This document shows, piece by piece, positions 17,913 to 26,702 of a DNA stretch of 64,000 bases (position 1 is its first letter; every line of letters begins with the position of its first letter). The notes beneath the pieces are model-generated. The model saw nothing but the letters and a program-made list of their open reading frames with translations, was not told where the DNA came from and did not search any database. The DNA is from Porphyrobacter sp. (GTDB lineage: Bacteria > Pseudomonadota > Alphaproteobacteria > Sphingomonadales > Sphingomonadaceae). The stretch spans positions 62,001 to 126,000 of the forward strand of contig JAGIBN010000009.1 of the NCBI GenBank assembly GCA_017744315.1, in the 5' to 3' direction. The position numbers and the translations under genes are program-made.

Positions 17913-18884
17913 TCAGATTTCGAAGCTGACCATCTTGGCCATGATGAATGCGCCGATCGACATCCAGACGAGACCGCCGAGGCCTGTCACGATGAGCCTG
18001 TCCTCGGTAAAGAACCGGGTCGCGTAAGTGGGATTGATGAACCAGATCGCGGCGAAGACGATGAACGGCAGGGCACCCACGATGTAAGCCGAGGCCTTGG
18101 ATTCCGAGCTCATCGCGCGAATCTTCAGTTTCATCTGCGCACGCTTGCGCAGCACGTCAGCAAGGTTGCTCAAGGTTTCGGCCAGGTTGCCGCCGGTCTC
18201 GCGCTGGATTGCCAGGGTGATGACGAAGAACTGGAATTCCGCGGTACCCAACTTGTCGGCCGTGACCTGGAGAGAATCCTCCATCGTGCGACCGATCTTC
18301 ATCCGCTCAACGGCCGCGCGGAATTCTTCGCCGACAGGCCCGGCTACCTCTTGCCCGACGACCGAAAGGGTTTCCGAGACGGGCAAGCCTGAACGCAAGC
18401 CTCGCACCAGAAGTTCAATGCCATCGGGAAACTTGGCGTTGAAGTTGTTGGTGCGCTTCTTGATCAGGTGGCCGACGACAAGGTGCGGCAACCCAGCACC
18501 GGCCAGCACACCGAGAAACAATGACAGCATCAACGAACCGCTGCGCAAGTACAGGATCACCAGGACGGCTAGCGCCAGACCGATCGATCCATAAATGTAC
18601 TGTTGCACAGTCCAGCTCTTGCCGGTCCGCTGCAGCCTGATCGCCAGTGCTTCCTGGCGAGAGCCGGATCCGGCGATTTTGTGGAACTTGGGCTTTCGCG
18701 CGGCGATCGCCTTCTTCAACTGCGATTCCATGCGGTCGAGCGCGTTATCGGAATGCCGATAGCGCACGGACTGCAGCCGCCTATGGCTCTCCTTGCCGGG
18801 GGATTTCCCGGCAAAGGCCAGATAGGCGAGGACCAGCACCGTCACTAGGCCGCCGCTCACTAGCAATAGCTGGATGATGCTCAT
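17913..18884 (-). CDS. tadB: Tad pilus inner-membrane platform protein TadB
   Basis: About 323 residues. It has a leading membrane segment (IIQLLLVSGGLVTVLVLAYLAFAG), a central hydrophobic pair, then the type II secretion F domain with FPDGIELLVRGLRSGLPVSE and ETGGNLAETLSNLADVLRKR. It partners TadC in the pilus platform. I chose the ATG at 18884, preceded by AAGGGCGG. The alternative at 18917 would put a terminator-like hairpin inside the gene. The expected preceding gene, the ATPase cpaF, is absent. Confidence 0.92.
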   Translation of the reverse strand: MSIIQLLLVSGGLVTVLVLAYLAFAGKSPGKESHRRLQSVRYRHSDNALDRMESQLKKAIAARKPKFHKIAGSGSRQEALAIRLQRTGKSWTVQQYIYGSIGLALAVLVILYLRSGSLMLSLFLGVLAGAGLPHLVVGHLIKKRTNNFNAKFPDGIELLVRGLRSGLPVSETLSVVGQEVAGPVGEEFRAAVERMKIGRTMEDSLQVTADKLGTAEFQFFVITLAIQRETGGNLAETLSNLADVLRKRAQMKLKIRAMSSESKASAYIVGALPFIVFAAIWFINPTYATRFFTEDRLIVTGLGGLVWMSIGAFIMAKMVSFEI

Positions 18885-18915
18885 GTTCCGCCCTTGCGTG
18901 TCCGATCGCTTGTTC

Positions 18916-18943
18916 AAAAAGGCACGGGACGAGGTCCCACGCC
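18916..18943 (-). terminator. Terminator-like hairpin between cpaE and tadB
   Basis: On the minus strand a stem with GGGAC/GTCCC and outer GGC/GCC pairs (18921-18943, loop of 3, two internal mismatches) is followed by five Ts (18916-18920). It lies directly after the cpaE stop, in the position cpaF occupies in related operons. It may terminate or attenuate transcription into tadB-tadC. Confidence 0.6.
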
Positions 18944-18952
18944 CTCGCTCAA

Positions 18953-20245
18953 TTAGTTGAGCTCAGCTTCCCGCGATTTGCCCTTCGACTTCTTGGCCAA
19001 CAGCGACTTGAGATCCAACTTACCCAGTAGTGAGTTGCTGGATGACGTGTCGGTCAGGCTGGCGCCATCATCGTCACTCGCTCCGAGGATCGCCTTGGCG
19101 ATTTCGCGGATCGTCTGTCCCGACTTCGCAGCGCGGTTGGCGTCGGCGAAAGTCTGGCCAAGCTTTGCGGCATTGGTCGCAGCCTTGAGATCGTACGGGA
19201 TCAGGTAGTTGACCTTGCGCTCGATCGACGCCTCGAAGTCGTTCCGGCTGATCTCGCTCGCACCGGCCTGAACCTTGTTGGCCACGATCAAGGGCTGTGC
19301 GTTGGGCGCGTTGCTCTTCAACCAGGCAAGGATACGGATCGTGTCGCGAGCCGATGCCAGCGTCATCTCCGTGACCAGGGTCACGACGTTAACTTCCGCC
19401 AGCAGATGCGGGAAGTTGATCAGCATGTTGCGCGGCATGTCGATGACCGTCATCTCGAACGCCTGGCGGAATTCCTCCTCCAGTTGCACGAAGGCGGCGC
19501 CATCGGTCAGCAGCGGCGAGTTGATCGGCGCTTCTGCCGACAGGACCGACAGGTGATCGTTCGCCCGGATCATGGCACGTTCGATGAACAGGCCGTCGAT
19601 GCGGCTCGGGTTCTCGATCGCATCGGTAAGCCCGCGGCCCGGCTCGAGGTCGAGCGCGAGCGCACCGGTTCCGAAGTGCACGTCGAGATCGAGCAGCGCC
19701 GTCGGGCGCTTGTGATCGGCGCTCAGCAACCAAGCGAGCGAAGTCGCGAGGGTCGAGGCGCCGACGCCGCCGCGAGTGCCGACCACGGCGGTCGAGACAT
19801 GCGACTTGGCACCTTCGCCGTCCGCATTGCGCGGGGCCATGAACACGGCCTGGGCTTGAGTGAGCGAGTCACGCACCTGGCTCGCCGAGAGCGGCTTCAG
19901 CAGGTAATCGTGGATGCCGCTCGCGAGCAGGTCGCGGTAGAGGCGCACGTCGTTGACCTGACCGACCGCGATCACCACCGTGCCGGGCTCGCAAACCTCG
20001 GCGAGAGCGTTGATGTCGTTGAGCGGATCGCCGCTTTCCGAAAGGTCGACCATGAGGATCGCCGGGCTAGCCGAGATCGACAGGGATTGGACCGCGTTGC
20101 GCAGGCCACCCTTGTTGCACTTCTCGGGCTGCCAGCCCATCTCGATGACGACCGGACGCAAGACGTCAAGCGCGCTCTCGTCGCAGATGAACGCCGCGAA
20201 GGGATCGCGATTGCCCAGCGGGCCTGGTTTCCAAGGCGAGTTCAT
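18953..20245 (-). CDS. cpaE: Pilus assembly protein CpaE (MinD-like ATPase)
   Basis: A 430-residue protein with an N-terminal receiver-like domain (VLRPVVIEMGWQPEKC ... LLKPLSASQVRDSL) and a C-terminal ParA/MinD-type ATPase. The atypical P-loop GTRGGVGASTLATSLAW is characteristic of CpaE, where the signature lysine of KGGVGKS is replaced. It localises the Tad pilus machine at the pole in Caulobacter. The start ATG shares one base with the cpaD stop (TGATG), so translation is probably coupled. Confidence 0.93.
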   Translation of the reverse strand: MNSPWKPGPLGNRDPFAAFICDESALDVLRPVVIEMGWQPEKCNKGGLRNAVQSLSISASPAILMVDLSESGDPLNDINALAEVCEPGTVVIAVGQVNDVRLYRDLLASGIHDYLLKPLSASQVRDSLTQAQAVFMAPRNADGEGAKSHVSTAVVGTRGGVGASTLATSLAWLLSADHKRPTALLDLDVHFGTGALALDLEPGRGLTDAIENPSRIDGLFIERAMIRANDHLSVLSAEAPINSPLLTDGAAFVQLEEEFRQAFEMTVIDMPRNMLINFPHLLAEVNVVTLVTEMTLASARDTIRILAWLKSNAPNAQPLIVANKVQAGASEISRNDFEASIERKVNYLIPYDLKAATNAAKLGQTFADANRAAKSGQTIREIAKAILGASDDDGASLTDTSSSNSLLGKLDLKSLLAKKSKGKSREAELN

Positions 20246-20895
20246 CAGTTGGATGCTCCTTGAGTGGTGCTGACGCCACCGAGCGGCTGCCCGCCGGTTG
20301 GCTTCTGCTCACGATAGCTGTCGATGGCCTTTGTCGAGCTCATGACCACGGTTTCGCCGGTGCCGGTGGCGCCGTGGAGGAGATGCTCCGGATCAGCGAT
20401 CATCGCGGCAAGGTTCGAATTGACCGCGCAGCCATAGTCACTCGAAGTGCCGTTGCCCTGGGCGGTGTCGGACCAGTTGGGACAGCCCGGGACGTAGGCA
20501 CGAGTGCGCGAAACCACGACGCGAACCGTACCGGGATTGACGAACCCGTCAGTGACCGGCGCACCTGCGCTGAGCAAGATGCCATACCGCCCGGCAATTG
20601 CGGCGATCTGGTCCTGTACCGCCTGGTTGACGACCGGGCCGTCAAGAGCGACCCGATCGCCGTATTTGAGGTTCATGGTTTCGAACCAACCGGCCAGCCG
20701 CTGCTGTTCGGGGTAGGAGAGACCGTTGGCGCTCGACGCGAGGTCGATCGCGAAGTTCTGACGCTCCACTACCGGTTGGGCGACGCTGTTCAGCGTCATG
20801 TTGGATTGGCTGTCGGACGTAGCGCAGCCGGACAGGGCCGCTCCGAGGGAGAGGGCGATTGCCGCGGCGACCGGGCTGTTCTTGCGAAGGGTCAT
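20245..20895 (-). CDS. cpaD: Pilus assembly lipoprotein CpaD
   Basis: About 216 residues with a lipoprotein signal (ALSLGAALSGCATS, lipidated Cys at about residue 24). A CpaD domain follows with the characteristic VVVSRTRAYVPGCPNW and YGCAVNSNLAAMIADPEHLL segments. It is an outer-membrane partner of the CpaC secretin. I used the ATG at 20895, which gives the signal peptide. A longer frame from 21078 would overlap cpaC and is not protein-like. It begins 17 bp after the cpaC stop. Confidence 0.92.
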   Translation of the reverse strand: MTLRKNSPVAAAIALSLGAALSGCATSDSQSNMTLNSVAQPVVERQNFAIDLASSANGLSYPEQQRLAGWFETMNLKYGDRVALDGPVVNQAVQDQIAAIAGRYGILLSAGAPVTDGFVNPGTVRVVVSRTRAYVPGCPNWSDTAQGNGTSSDYGCAVNSNLAAMIADPEHLLHGATGTGETVVMSSTKAIDSYREQKPTGGQPLGGVSTTQGASN

Positions 20896-20911
20896 CTGGA
20901 TCACCTTTCCC

Positions 20912-22489
20912 TTAGAGGCTGAAGCCGGGCGAGGCCGGTTCGGCACCGGCGGTTTCCTCGCCAAGTCGACGGCGGTTGTCAGCGGTCTGGTCAGGGGTGA
21001 CCTGATCGACCTGTCCAACCTGCGGCGCTGCGCCTCCTTCGGCTGCGCGCGGCATCGGACGGGTTCCCCCGTTGACACCGTTGTTGTCCTTCAACAGCAG
21101 GTACTGCTGGATCGGATCTGGCACCTGGAAGCCGTCGGTCGGCAGGCGAATCTCGCTGTCATCGACCGGTCGCACCAGGTACGGAGTGACCACGATCACG
21201 AGTTCGGTCTGCTTGCGCTGGAAATTCGTCGACCGGAACAGAGCGCCAAGGATCGGAACGTCACCGACCCCCGGGGCCTTGTCGATCATGTTGCTAGCAC
21301 TGTTGCTCAACAAGCCTGCGATCATGAAGCTTTGGCCAGAGCCGAGTTCGACCGTCGTTTCGGCACGGCGCACGGTCAGCGCCGGTACCTGGACACCGCC
21401 GAGTGTCACCGCACCCTGAGAGGTGAGTTCGGAGACTTCCGGCCGGACGCGGATCGAGATACGGCCGTTGGCCAGAACCGTCGGTGTGTAGGCAAGGCTG
21501 ACGCCATAGTTTTTGTATTCGACGGTGGTCGTGCCCAGACCCTGGCTGAGGGGGATCGGGAACTCACCGCCGGCGAGGAATTCCGCAGTTTCGCCCGAAA
21601 GCGCGGTGAGGTTTGGTTCGGCGAGCGTGGTCGACAGGCCGTCTTGTTCAGCAAGATCGATCGCGGAGCCGATGTCGAGCCCGAGGAAGCGGCCGAAAAT
21701 GCCCAGTGTGCTCCCGCCGTTCGGGTTCCGTGTCACAAGGCTTGTGTCGCTCGGAGCCGAAGTTCCGCCAACGGCAAGCGGCGGAAACACGCGCGCTCCG
21801 GTGATTGGGTCGATGTAGGAGGGATTCCACTGGGGGATCGCACCAGCGCGGCCCTGTGTAACCCCGAACCGAATACCGCTTGTCGGATCATAAGTGGAGA
21901 GATTTACGCCCAAGGCGCGAACCAGCGACCGGTTCACTTCAGCAAACCGAACCCGCAGGTTCACCTGCAGCGGCGTTGCCATGCGGAGGCGGGATACGAC
22001 GTTCGTCGTATCGCCCATGAATGCGGTCACAAGGCGCTCTGCCTCGGCAGCGTCTTCCGGCGACGCAATCGTCCCGGTGAGCAACACCGTATTGGTGCCC
22101 ATCGTCGCGACGCGGATGTTGGCGTCCGGCATCGCCAGTGCGAGCATCTGGTCGACGCTGTCGATGTTCGAAGCGACGCGGACATTGGCGGACCAGACGA
22201 TGTCACCGGCGCCGTTGCTGGCGTAGACCGTGGTCTCGCCGCCGGCCTTGCCGAAGACATAGAGCTGGCGCTGCGACTTGACCTGGACGTCGGCCACGCT
22301 CTCGTTCGAGACGAAGATGTCGGCCATGTTGCCCGGTACGGTTACCAGCTGTCCGCGACCGATCGACAGGGCGATATCCTGGGCCGGGCTGACGAGAGCC
22401 TGGGCCATCGCCGGGCCGGATGAGGCAGCGGCCAGCGGCGCAAGGGCGCAGGCTGCAATCAGCACTGTCTTGAGAACGCGACTCTTCAT
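20912..22489 (-). CDS. cpaC: Tad pilus secretin CpaC
   Basis: About 525 residues. A signal peptide (ends GPAMAQA) precedes the pilus-formation N-terminal domain (ALSIGRGQLVTVPG). A BON-like segment (TGTIASPEDAAEAERLV) and the secretin core follow (GGEFPIPLSQG ... VPILGALFRS ... ELVIVVTPYLVRPV). It forms the outer-membrane channel of the pilus. A second possible start at 22552 has its own AAGG site but adds 21 polar residues before the signal. I prefer 22489, which has AAGGGGC upstream. Confidence 0.95.
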   Translation of the reverse strand: MKSRVLKTVLIAACALAPLAAASSGPAMAQALVSPAQDIALSIGRGQLVTVPGNMADIFVSNESVADVQVKSQRQLYVFGKAGGETTVYASNGAGDIVWSANVRVASNIDSVDQMLALAMPDANIRVATMGTNTVLLTGTIASPEDAAEAERLVTAFMGDTTNVVSRLRMATPLQVNLRVRFAEVNRSLVRALGVNLSTYDPTSGIRFGVTQGRAGAIPQWNPSYIDPITGARVFPPLAVGGTSAPSDTSLVTRNPNGGSTLGIFGRFLGLDIGSAIDLAEQDGLSTTLAEPNLTALSGETAEFLAGGEFPIPLSQGLGTTTVEYKNYGVSLAYTPTVLANGRISIRVRPEVSELTSQGAVTLGGVQVPALTVRRAETTVELGSGQSFMIAGLLSNSASNMIDKAPGVGDVPILGALFRSTNFQRKQTELVIVVTPYLVRPVDDSEIRLPTDGFQVPDPIQQYLLLKDNNGVNGGTRPMPRAAEGGAAPQVGQVDQVTPDQTADNRRRLGEETAGAEPASPGFSL

Positions 22490-22561
22490 TGTCTTGCCCC
22501 TTAACTTCTCGCTTGCCTTGGACGGGCTGAGGTTAACCGCTTCGAATTTCATGAACTTGCC

Positions 22562-23644
22562 TTAGAATTGCATGGCTGCAGGCGCGGTCCGGCCGACTGC
22601 ACGGGCGCCTTGGCCTGTGCGGTCGAGCAGGGCGCCCGCGCCACGGCCAACCGATTCAACGGTGGTGTCCTTGCCGCGAGTCACGCGGACAGTCGGACCC
22701 GAGGGTGCCGCTGGAGCGGCAGCGACGGCCTGGCCACCGGATGGGGCCGGGGCTGACGAACCCTGGGCCGGCATCGAGCTACGCTGGAAGCGCGAAACAT
22801 CGCCGCCGGTGACGAAGGTCGAAGCCCCGTCCTGCGGACGAGCCATCGCCGCACGAAGGAGATTCTCTTCCTGCTCCTTCGTGGCGCCCTCCGGCAGATC
22901 CACGGCACCCGATGCGACCGCACGTTCGAGTTCGCTCTGGTTGTCGGCGATCGAGCGGAGCGAGAGGCTCAGCGTGCCGACCGTCTGGGCGACCGAGATC
23001 TTCTCGGCGATCTTCGGGGTCACTTCGAGCGTAACCGTGCTGACGTTGCGGACGACGGTCTTGCCATCGGGCGTGGTCTCGGTTTCAGTGAACTTGTCGG
23101 TCGCCAGGACGCGCAGGTTGCGCAGAATGGTCTCGGTGGCCTTGAGTTCCTGTCCTTCGCCTGAAACGGCCTGGGTCAGCATCAGATCGACACGGTCGCC
23201 CGGGAAGATGAAGCCGCCGACGCCGGTCTGTGCCGAAACCGGAACGGTGACCGCACGCATGCCCGGTCCGAGAGCCGCGGCGAGGAAGCCGCGATCGCCG
23301 GGGCTCACCAGTGAGCCCTGAGTGACCGGTTCGCCAGCCGTGATCGGATTGCGAACGACAGTCCCGATCAGCTTGGCCATGTCAGCCTCGCCGTCGAGGA
23401 AGTAGGCGTCCTGTACCATCTCCTGCGGCCAGAGCTGGAAGCCCACGGCGTCAGCAGTGATGATCGTGCCCACCGGAAGCGCGCGCTTCGCGACCAGGAC
23501 CTTCGGGCCCTCTGGCTGCGCAGGCAGCGCGGCGGCGTCCACTTGTGGGGCGGCCGCCCCCGTCAGCATGCTACGGGCGGCGAAAGCGGTACCGATCGCG
23601 ACGATCAGCGCCCCAAGCAGCAGAACCAGCTTCTTCCTGTCCAT
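22562..23644 (-). CDS. cpaB: Flp pilus assembly protein CpaB
   Basis: A 360-residue protein with one N-terminal membrane anchor (LVLLLGALIVAIGTAFAA). A SAF domain follows (KVLVAKRALPVGTIITADAV ... NPITAGEPVTQGSLV), then the CpaB beta-domain (GMRAVTVPVSAQTGVGGFIFPGDRVDLML). The C-terminus is Ala/Pro/Gly-rich and likely disordered. It is an inner-membrane or periplasmic assembly factor of the Tad machine, 72 bp before the cpaC start. Confidence 0.94.
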   Translation of the reverse strand: MDRKKLVLLLGALIVAIGTAFAARSMLTGAAAPQVDAAALPAQPEGPKVLVAKRALPVGTIITADAVGFQLWPQEMVQDAYFLDGEADMAKLIGTVVRNPITAGEPVTQGSLVSPGDRGFLAAALGPGMRAVTVPVSAQTGVGGFIFPGDRVDLMLTQAVSGEGQELKATETILRNLRVLATDKFTETETTPDGKTVVRNVSTVTLEVTPKIAEKISVAQTVGTLSLSLRSIADNQSELERAVASGAVDLPEGATKEQEENLLRAAMARPQDGASTFVTGGDVSRFQRSSMPAQGSSAPAPSGGQAVAAAPAAPSGPTVRVTRGKDTTVESVGRGAGALLDRTGQGARAVGRTAPAAMQF

Positions 23645-23712
23645 GATGCGTGTTGCCTTCTTAAAGGTCCAAAAAAATTGATTGCGGACGTTCTAGGTTT
23701 GAATGGTTAAGA

Positions 23713-24201
23713 TCAGGTTCCGGCGACTTGAGTAGCCGCTGGCAGGTAGTTGACACCGAGGATCCACAACCCCGCCGCGGCGATCGCCAATCCGTAGGGA
23801 ATCGCGATCTTGTCACGCTGGCGACGCATGAGGTGCCACATGCCGAAGATGATCGTCAGGAAGCCCCCGATCAGCGCCATCATCATCAGCAACTGCAGGA
23901 ACTGAAGCGGAGCGATCCATAGTGCGAGCGCGGTCAGCAGCTTGATGTCGCCACCGCCCATCTGGCCGAGTGCGAACAGGCCGCACAGAACGGCAAAAGT
24001 GAGCAGAGCGAGGCCCAGCTGCATGGCCACGTCGGGCCAAAGGTCCATGCCGCTCGCCCACCAGAAAAGGGGCGCGCCGACGGCTATGCTGGCGTTCAGC
24101 CAGTTCCCGATCTTGCGGCTCCGCAGATCGGTAAAAGCGGCTGTCAGCAGCGCAATTGCCAAGGCGGCAAGCAGCCCGTACCGGAATGGATCGTCTAGCA
24201 T
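23713..24201 (-). CDS. cpaA: Prepilin peptidase CpaA (A24 family)
   Basis: A 162-residue, multi-pass membrane protein. The two catalytic aspartates of the A24 family are visible in AFTDLRSRKIGNW and in GGGDIKLLTALALW. It cleaves the leader of Flp-type prepilins at the inner membrane. It is the first gene of the leftward operon. In Caulobacter a pilin gene lies just upstream of cpaA, but here the next gene is a divergent hydrolase and no small pilin frame is seen. Confidence 0.93.
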   Translation of the reverse strand: MLDDPFRYGLLAALAIALLTAAFTDLRSRKIGNWLNASIAVGAPLFWWASGMDLWPDVAMQLGLALLTFAVLCGLFALGQMGGGDIKLLTALALWIAPLQFLQLLMMMALIGGFLTIIFGMWHLMRRQRDKIAIPYGLAIAAAGLWILGVNYLPAATQVAGT

Positions 24202-24312
24202 CGAAACCCCATCTCGCAGGGGAAATCCCCATTGCGGCGGTCTGGTGCTAGCGCAGATGACTTACTAAAAAGTAACCACTGGCGGGAGGCTGGAGTTAGC
24301 CAAGTAACCAAC

Positions 24313-25266
24313 TTGACGGCCAAGGTATTTGATCGCCGCGCCATTCCGCCTGGCGCAATCGAAAGCCGATGGATGGCCCCGGACGGGCATTTGATTCGCC
24401 GGATCGACTGGCCGGAGCCGTCGATGGCGTGTGGATCGCTGCTGTTCATGCCGGGCCGCGGTGACGCATATGAAAAGTATCTCGAGGTGCTTGATCACTG
24501 GCATGGCCAGGGTTGGCGCGTGACCGCGGCCGATTGGCGCGGTCAGGCCGGGTCCGGGCGCTTTGGACCGGATGAGGTTACCGGGCATATAAGTGAGTTC
24601 ACGGAGTGGACCGCCGACCTGTCAGCCTTCTGGCGCGAGTGGTCGGCTGGCCGGGATGGTCCGAAGGTGCTCGTCGGTCACTCCATGGGCGGCCACCTCG
24701 CGCTGCGGGCGGTGGCCGAACGATTGCTCGATCCTGCGCCCGATTCTGTGGTCCTGATTGCCCCGATGCTCGACGTTCGACCCGAGGTCGTGCCACCGGC
24801 GCTCAAACACACTTTTGCTCACTTCATGTCGCGGTTGGGCGATCCGCGCCGGCCCGGCTGGAAGTGGAGCGAGAAGCCCGGTGAACTGCCCGAAGGCCGA
24901 CAAGCGCTGCTCACGCACGACGATGAGCGCTACGCTGACGAGCTGTGGTGGCGGCGAGAGCGGCCCGAGCTGGTCATGGGACCAGGAAGCTGGGGTTGGG
25001 TCGTCGCCTCGCTCGCATCGATAAGGCGGCTCAACAGTCCAGGCCTTCTCGAAGCCGTGGACCTTCCTGTCTTTATTGTCGCAACGCGCGCGGATCGGCT
25101 TGTCGGATCGCGCGCGATCCACCATGCCGCGGCGCGACTGCCCCTGGCGCGGACTCTGTGGTTCGGGCCAGAGGCGGGGCACGAGATCCTTCGCGAAGCC
25201 GACCCGGTCCGTCAGCAGGCCCTGGCCGGGATCGACGCTTTTCTCGAGGAAGTTCGAACAACGTGA
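24313..25266 (+). CDS. Alpha/beta hydrolase (serine aminopeptidase S33 / monoglyceride-lipase type)
   Basis: About 317 residues from a TTG at 24313. An in-frame TTG at 24232 is also possible, so the start is uncertain. The nucleophile elbow GHSMGG has Ser at residue 124. ADWRGQAGSGRFG is the oxyanion and cap-entry motif of monoglyceride-lipase-like enzymes, and GPEAGHEILRE carries the catalytic His. It probably cleaves lipid-derived esters in the cytoplasm. The last four bases (GTGA) overlap the next gene's start, showing a two-gene operon. Confidence 0.8.
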   Translation: MTAKVFDRRAIPPGAIESRWMAPDGHLIRRIDWPEPSMACGSLLFMPGRGDAYEKYLEVLDHWHGQGWRVTAADWRGQAGSGRFGPDEVTGHISEFTEWTADLSAFWREWSAGRDGPKVLVGHSMGGHLALRAVAERLLDPAPDSVVLIAPMLDVRPEVVPPALKHTFAHFMSRLGDPRRPGWKWSEKPGELPEGRQALLTHDDERYADELWWRRERPELVMGPGSWGWVVASLASIRRLNSPGLLEAVDLPVFIVATRADRLVGSRAIHHAAARLPLARTLWFGPEAGHEILREADPVRQQALAGIDAFLEEVRTT

Positions 25267-26360
25267 GTACCCGTTACGATATTGCCGTCATCGGCGCCGG
25301 AATGGCCGGCGCGAGTATTGCCGCCGAACTGGCGCCTCACGCCAAAGTCCTGATCGTCGAAGCTGAAAGTACGCCGGGATATCATGCCACTGGCCGCTCG
25401 GCCGCGTTCTGGGAGGAGTGCTACGGCGGCCCCGGAGTCGCCCCGCTGACGCTCGCATCGGGCAAGTACTTGCGCCAGCATGACTTGCTGGCCCCGCGTG
25501 GTGCGCTCTATCTCGGGCGCGCTGAGGATGAGGCCAAGATCGACGCTTTCATGGAGAGCTTCGGCGGCACCGGCGTCCATATCGACAAGCTCGGCCGTGC
25601 CTCGCTCGAACAGCGTGTCGCCGGCCTGCGTCCCGAATGGACCCTTGCTATCGCGGAGCCGGCTTGCGCCGACATCGACGTGGCAGGGCTGCACCAGCAC
25701 TATCTCTCTCTTGCACGGCAGGCCGGTGCGGAATTGCGAACGTCCTGTCCGCTGGAGAGCGCCGAGCGTGAAGGCGAGGGCTGGCGCCTCTCTTTCGGCC
25801 AGCGCGGCGAAGCTCAGGCGCATGTTCTGGTGAATGCGGCAGGCGCGTGGGCCGATGAGGTCGCGGGCCTGGCAGGCGCTAAGGCCCTGGGCATTGGCCC
25901 CCTGCGGCGCACGGTGATCCAGCTTCGCACCGATCCTCCGCCGCCATCGGACCTGCCGCTGGTGCTCGACATCTCAGGACGGTTCTACTTCAAGCCCGAG
26001 CACGGGCGGTTGTGGCTCAGCCCCCATGACGAGACACCGAGCGCACCCGCCGACGTGGCTCCCGAGGAACTCGACGTTGCCATCGCCATCGATCGGTTCG
26101 AGCAGGTGGTCGACTGGCGCGTGGCCGCGGTGGAGCGCAAGTGGGCAGGGCTGCGTAGCTTCGCGCCGGACAGATTGCCGGTCTACGGCTTCGATGCCGC
26201 GCGGGACGGGTTCTTCTGGTTTGCGGGACAGGGAGGATTTGGCATTCAGACCGCCCCGGCCGCTGCCCGTCTGGGGGCGCAGCTCCTGCTCGGACTTGCG
26301 CGTGACGAGATGACCGAGGCGCTCGATGCCTCGCTCTATTCTCCGGAGCGGTTGGCTTAG
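25263..26360 (+). CDS. FAD-dependent oxidoreductase, DadA/glycine-oxidase family
   Basis: About 365 residues from a GTG that overlaps the hydrolase stop (GTGA). The N-terminus DIAVIGAGMAGASIAAEL is the FAD-binding dinucleotide fold. VNAAGAWADEVA and the C-terminal GFFWFAGQGGFGIQTAPAAARLGAQ complete the D-amino-acid-oxidase-like family pattern. It probably oxidises an amine or 2-hydroxy acid. The substrate is not evident. Confidence 0.87.
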   Translation: MSTRYDIAVIGAGMAGASIAAELAPHAKVLIVEAESTPGYHATGRSAAFWEECYGGPGVAPLTLASGKYLRQHDLLAPRGALYLGRAEDEAKIDAFMESFGGTGVHIDKLGRASLEQRVAGLRPEWTLAIAEPACADIDVAGLHQHYLSLARQAGAELRTSCPLESAEREGEGWRLSFGQRGEAQAHVLVNAAGAWADEVAGLAGAKALGIGPLRRTVIQLRTDPPPPSDLPLVLDISGRFYFKPEHGRLWLSPHDETPSAPADVAPEELDVAIAIDRFEQVVDWRVAAVERKWAGLRSFAPDRLPVYGFDAARDGFFWFAGQGGFGIQTAPAAARLGAQLLLGLARDEMTEALDASLYSPERLA

Positions 26361-26371
26361 CGCCAAGGTGG

Positions 26372-26464
26372 TTCGACAAGCTCACCACGAACGGTGAGGG
26401 TTCAGAACAAGGGGGTGGGTGAGAACGGTGCCTTCCAAACCCCGTTCGTCCTGAGCTTGTCGAA
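26372..26464. repeat. Inverted repeat, REP-like intergenic palindrome
   Basis: A 23-base arm at 26372-26394 and its reverse complement at 26442-26464 (ending GAGCTTGTCGAA) differ at only two positions and are separated by 47 bases. The unit resembles the palindromic repeat scattered in many sphingomonad genomes. It lies just after the FAD-oxidoreductase stop and just outside the transposon end. It may act as a transcript end. Confidence 0.7.
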
Positions 26465-26490
26465 GGACGCCAGCGCTGTAAGCCCGATTA

Positions 26491-26611
26491 CAATTTGTTC
26501 ATTTGATATCCAGCTCAATCCGAAAAATTGTTCGTGAATTGAAACCAAATTTGTCTGAATGGGTGGCAAAATTTGTCCGCCCGTCGGAAAAAGAATTGGC
26601 AAAAATTGTCC
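26491..26611. repeat. Phased AAATTTGTC repeats at the transposon end
   Basis: Five copies of an AAATTTGTYC-like word have their TTGTYY core at 26495, 26528, 26551, 26573 and 26606, all in one orientation. The spacings of 33, 23, 22 and 33 bases are near multiples of the helical turn, as expected for transposase (TnsB) binding sites at a Tn7-like element end. The tract is AT-rich and noncoding, and lies between the tniQ stop and chromosomal-type sequence. Confidence 0.6.
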
Positions 26612-26702
26612 AATCCGTCCCAAGGCGAATTGACGTCAAGAGGCAATTTAAATTGGTGAATGTGCTTGGTGTGTTCAGCTTCGGCAGCGCCTGACTTGGA
26701 CA

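Noticed and set aside
20798..22423. 541-codon plus-strand open frame opposite cpaC/cpaD
   Set aside because: The minus-strand secretin and lipoprotein are unambiguous; the antisense product is Arg/Asp/Val-rich without domains.
26491..26611. CRISPR array reading of the repeated AAATTTGTC words
   Set aside because: The repeat unit is about 10 bases with irregular spacing and no conserved spacer length; transposase sites explain it better.
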